Origin: Micavibrio sp.
GTDB taxonomy: Bacteria; Pseudomonadota; Alphaproteobacteria; Micavibrionales; Micavibrionaceae
NCBI GenBank assembly: GCA_027051315.1
Contig: JALTZE010000320.1
Coordinates: 1 to 8,197, forward strand
Direction: 5' to 3'
DNA length: 8,197 bases
Positions 6,236 through 8,197 of this stretch are shown one piece after another. Each line of letters opens with the position of its first letter. Positions within the stretch are counted from its first letter, which is position 1. The translations under genes and the position numbers were made by a program. The notes under the pieces are model-generated. The model did not search any database. It saw only the letters and a list, made by a program, of their open reading frames with translations, and was not told the origin of the DNA.

Positions 6236-6264
6236 AAACTCTTTGCATATGTAGTAAAGAGTTT
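6236..6264 (+). terminator. Intrinsic terminator of the HTH-pyrE-nadK operon
   Basis: A perfect 9-bp inverted repeat, AAACTCTTT (6236-6244) and AAAGAGTTT (6256-6264), has an 11-nt loop. The right arm runs into a short T run and an AT-rich stretch. It lies eight bases after the hypothetical gene's stop. The stem is AT-rich and the T tract short, so termination may be partial, with some read-through into bamD possible. Confidence 0.65.
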
Positions 6265-6306
6265 TAATATCTATTTGTTCCTATAAACTGTATATAAGAT
6301 TGAAAT

Positions 6307-7131
6307 ATGATAATTAGAAATTTATTTTTGGCTTTTATTTCCGTGTTGGTTATTTCTTCCTGCTCTAGCACTGATAATGAAGAAAAAGCATTAATTCAAG
6401 ATAGGCCTGCAGATGTTATCTACAAAGAAGCCACTGCCGCACTTGAAAATGAAGAATATATAAAGGCAAAAACATTATTTGAAGAAGTAGAAAGGCAACA
6501 TCCATATTCAAATATGGCAACAAAGGCTCAGCTTATGTCTGCTTTTGCTGCTTATCAGGCACTTGAATATGACCAAGCTCTTGCTTTGCTTGATAGATTT
6601 ATTGAACTACATCCTGGACATGAAGAAATTGATTATGCTTGGTATTTAAAAGCCATGTGTTATTATGAACAAATCGCAGATGTAGCACGCGACCAAGAAA
6701 TGACAAGATTTGCGCTACAGGCTTTTGATTCGTTGATAAGACGTTTTCCAGATAGCAAATATGCAAGAGATGCTAAATATAAAAAAGATTTAACTCTTGA
6801 CCATCTTGCAGGAAAAGAAATGGAAATCGGGCGTTATTATCTTACTAGAAAACATGTTAATGCAGCGATTAACAGATTTCTTACTGTGGTAAGAGATTAT
6901 CAGACAACCACCCATGTTCCAGAAGCACTCTACAGGCTGGTTGAAGCTTATATTATAATAGGGCTTGATGATGAAGCAATGAAAGTTGCTGCTGTTTTGG
7001 GGTATAATTATCCTGGAAGCAAATGGTATGAAAAAGCTTATGCTTTGCTTGACCCAGAAAGAAGAAAAGAAATTTTAGAAAACAGGTCATGGTTTAATAA
7101 GACTTTGGATTCTATTTTAACACCAGAATAG
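6307..7131 (+). CDS. bamD: Outer membrane assembly lipoprotein BamD (ComL)
   Basis: BamD is the essential lipoprotein of the BAM complex that inserts beta-barrel proteins into the outer membrane, acting on its periplasmic face. The 274-residue protein begins with a lipoprotein signal peptide: MIIRN, a hydrophobic core, then the lipobox ISSC with the lipidated Cys at 19. After a short linker, TPR-like helical pairs follow, the first being ADVIYKEATAALENEEYIKA (35-54) with the typical FEEVERQHPYS. Next come LMSAFAAYQALEYDQAL, LDRFIELHPGH, AWYLKAMCYYEQIADVARDQ, and FDSLIRRFPDSKYARDA, all classic BamD blocks. The length is normal. In alphaproteobacteria bamD is often followed by recN, as here (41-nt gap). 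The Shine-Dalgarno is poor and no convincing promoter was found in the 42 bp after the upstream terminator. Confidence 0.95.
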   Translation: MIIRNLFLAFISVLVISSCSSTDNEEKALIQDRPADVIYKEATAALENEEYIKAKTLFEEVERQHPYSNMATKAQLMSAFAAYQALEYDQALALLDRFIELHPGHEEIDYAWYLKAMCYYEQIADVARDQEMTRFALQAFDSLIRRFPDSKYARDAKYKKDLTLDHLAGKEMEIGRYYLTRKHVNAAINRFLTVVRDYQTTTHVPEALYRLVEAYIIIGLDDEAMKVAAVLGYNYPGSKWYEKAYALLDPERRKEILENRSWFNKTLDSILTPE

Positions 7132-7172
7132 CATGCTTCACTGCAAGTGGTGATAACATACTGGCAAAATGC

Positions 7173-8197
7173 ATGATAACAGATATAAATATTAGTAATG
7201 TTGTTTTGATTGAAAGGCTTGGGATAGAGTTTAAAGGGGGGCTTTGCGCACTTACCGGAGAAACAGGAGCTGGAAAATCCATATTGCTTGATTCTGTTGG
7301 TTTATCACTTGGTAATCGTGCAAGTAGCTCCTTAGTTGGAAAGAAATCAGAACAATCTTCAGTGTCTTTGGGATTTTCTTTACCGCGTGACCACCCTGCC
7401 CTTATTATCGCTAAAGAACATGGCATAGATAGTGATGATGGTGCGATAATATTAAAACGCATTATTGGGAAAGATGGCAAGAGCAAAGCTTTTGTAAATG
7501 ATGTGCCTGTTAGTGTTAATCTTTTGAAAATGATGGGGGAAACTCTTGTCGAATTTCATGGACAATTTGATAATCACAAACTTCTTAATCCTTCCACACA
7601 CAGAAAAATTATTGATGATTATGCTAAGCTAGATAAAGAGTTAAAAAATTTATCTATATGCTGGAATAATTGGAAAAATGCAGAAAAAGATTTGGAAGAA
7701 GCAAAAAGAAAAGCTGAAAAAGCAAAAGAAGATGAAGAATATCTTACTCATGTAGTAAAGGAGTTAAAGGAACTTTCTCCAGAAAAGGGGGAAGAAGAAC
7801 GACTTTCGGAAATAAAAACAAAATTACAAAATAAAGAACGTATATTGGAAGCTTTGAACAATGCATATAAATGTCTTTGCGGTGATGGTGGGGCAGATTC
7901 TATGCTACAAAAATCTTTCCGACTAATTGACAGAGGGACACAAAATGCAGGTGATACGGTAAATCAGGTTTTAGAAGCGATTGATAGGGCAATGAATGAG
8001 ACTAATGAAGCTGTTTCAATGATTGATAATATCTGTGCTGATTTGATGAATGATGATGAGAATCTGGAATTTATTGATGACCGCTTACATGAATTAAAAG
8101 CAGCAGCAAGGAAACATCAATGTTTAGTAGATGATTTACCAGAAAAATTAGAAGAACTTTCTGAACAGCTTAAATATATTCATTCGCAAGATGATAT
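7173..8197 (+). CDS. recN: DNA repair protein RecN (5' part, cut by window end)
   Basis: RecN is an SMC-like ATPase that gathers and tethers DNA ends in double-strand break repair. About 341 codons are visible, open to the window edge, of roughly 550 usual for the family. The N-terminal domain starts MITDINISNVVLIERLGIEF, then has Walker A GETGAGKS (29-36), DSVGLSLGNRAS, and the HGQFDNHKLL segment that follows the Q-loop region. A long charged coiled coil with many Lys/Glu runs then begins. The RLHELKAAARKH segment late in the visible part is typical of RecN. The ATG at 7173 gives the expected family start, although the Shine-Dalgarno is weak; coupling to bamD is likely. No GTTC-N7-GTTC box lies in the bamD-recN gap or just before bamD, though recN is often an SOS gene. 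The Walker B and signature motifs lie beyond the window. Confidence 0.95.
   Translation, partial: MITDINISNVVLIERLGIEFKGGLCALTGETGAGKSILLDSVGLSLGNRASSSLVGKKSEQSSVSLGFSLPRDHPALIIAKEHGIDSDDGAIILKRIIGKDGKSKAFVNDVPVSVNLLKMMGETLVEFHGQFDNHKLLNPSTHRKIIDDYAKLDKELKNLSICWNNWKNAEKDLEEAKRKAEKAKEDEEYLTHVVKELKELSPEKGEEERLSEIKTKLQNKERILEALNNAYKCLCGDGGADSMLQKSFRLIDRGTQNAGDTVNQVLEAIDRAMNETNEAVSMIDNICADLMNDDENLEFIDDRLHELKAAARKHQCLVDDLPEKLEELSEQLKYIHSQDD

Noticed and set aside
7112..7486. Minus-strand open frame of 124 codons antisense to recN
   Set aside because: The plus strand here encodes the RecN Walker A region beyond doubt; the antisense frame is a shadow.

Overview
The window is AT-rich DNA from an alphaproteobacterium. 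The main evidence is the PyrE protein, which has the alphaproteobacterial variants of the orotate phosphoribosyltransferase motifs ([19 protein letters not shown]). Supporting evidence is a bamD-recN gene pair, a LexA-like SOS operator of the alphaproteobacterial direct-repeat type (GTTC-N7-GTTC), and an S24-repressor-type HTH protein of a kind I recall from this class. The genus cannot be named from sequence alone; gut or host-associated AT-rich Rhodospirillales-like lineages would fit.

Layout. Positions 1-172 are a non-coding leader with one CtrA-like site. A PilZ-domain protein (173-550, +) follows and ends at a strong hairpin terminator (581-621) shared with a convergent operon. From 639 to 3970 the minus strand carries a compact cassette of five genes related to tailed-phage morphogenesis. 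In transcription order these are a conserved protein of unknown function, a small putative papain-like (NlpC/P60-type) protein, a short phage protein usually next to portals, a podovirus-type portal (head-to-tail connector), and a scaffolding/capsid-assembly-like protein. No terminase, major capsid, tail, lysis, integrase or replication gene is visible. All five frames are intact and four of the five starts have a clear, well-placed ribosome binding site.

From 4108 the plus strand reads outward in a tight run: an 83-residue HTH regulator lacking an S24 protease domain, pyrE (TAATG overlap), nadK (20-nt overlap), an unrecognised helical protein, and a hairpin terminator (6236-6265). After this come bamD (6307-7131) and the start of recN (7173 onward, cut by the window end). 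No stretch above 300 bases lacks a gene.

The most interesting element is the divergent control region between the phage cassette and the HTH-pyrE-nadK operon. It holds two perfect GTTC-N7-GTTC boxes, 24 bp apart. One fills the spacer between the -35 (TTGACA) and -10 (TATACT) of the promoter reading into the phage cassette, and the other covers the expected transcription start. This is a textbook layout for LexA repression. The inference is that an incomplete but well-kept set of virion-assembly genes is induced by DNA damage, as expected for a domesticated, possibly multi-locus, phage-derived particle (gene-transfer-agent-like) or for a well-preserved prophage remnant. The rest of the genome would decide between these.
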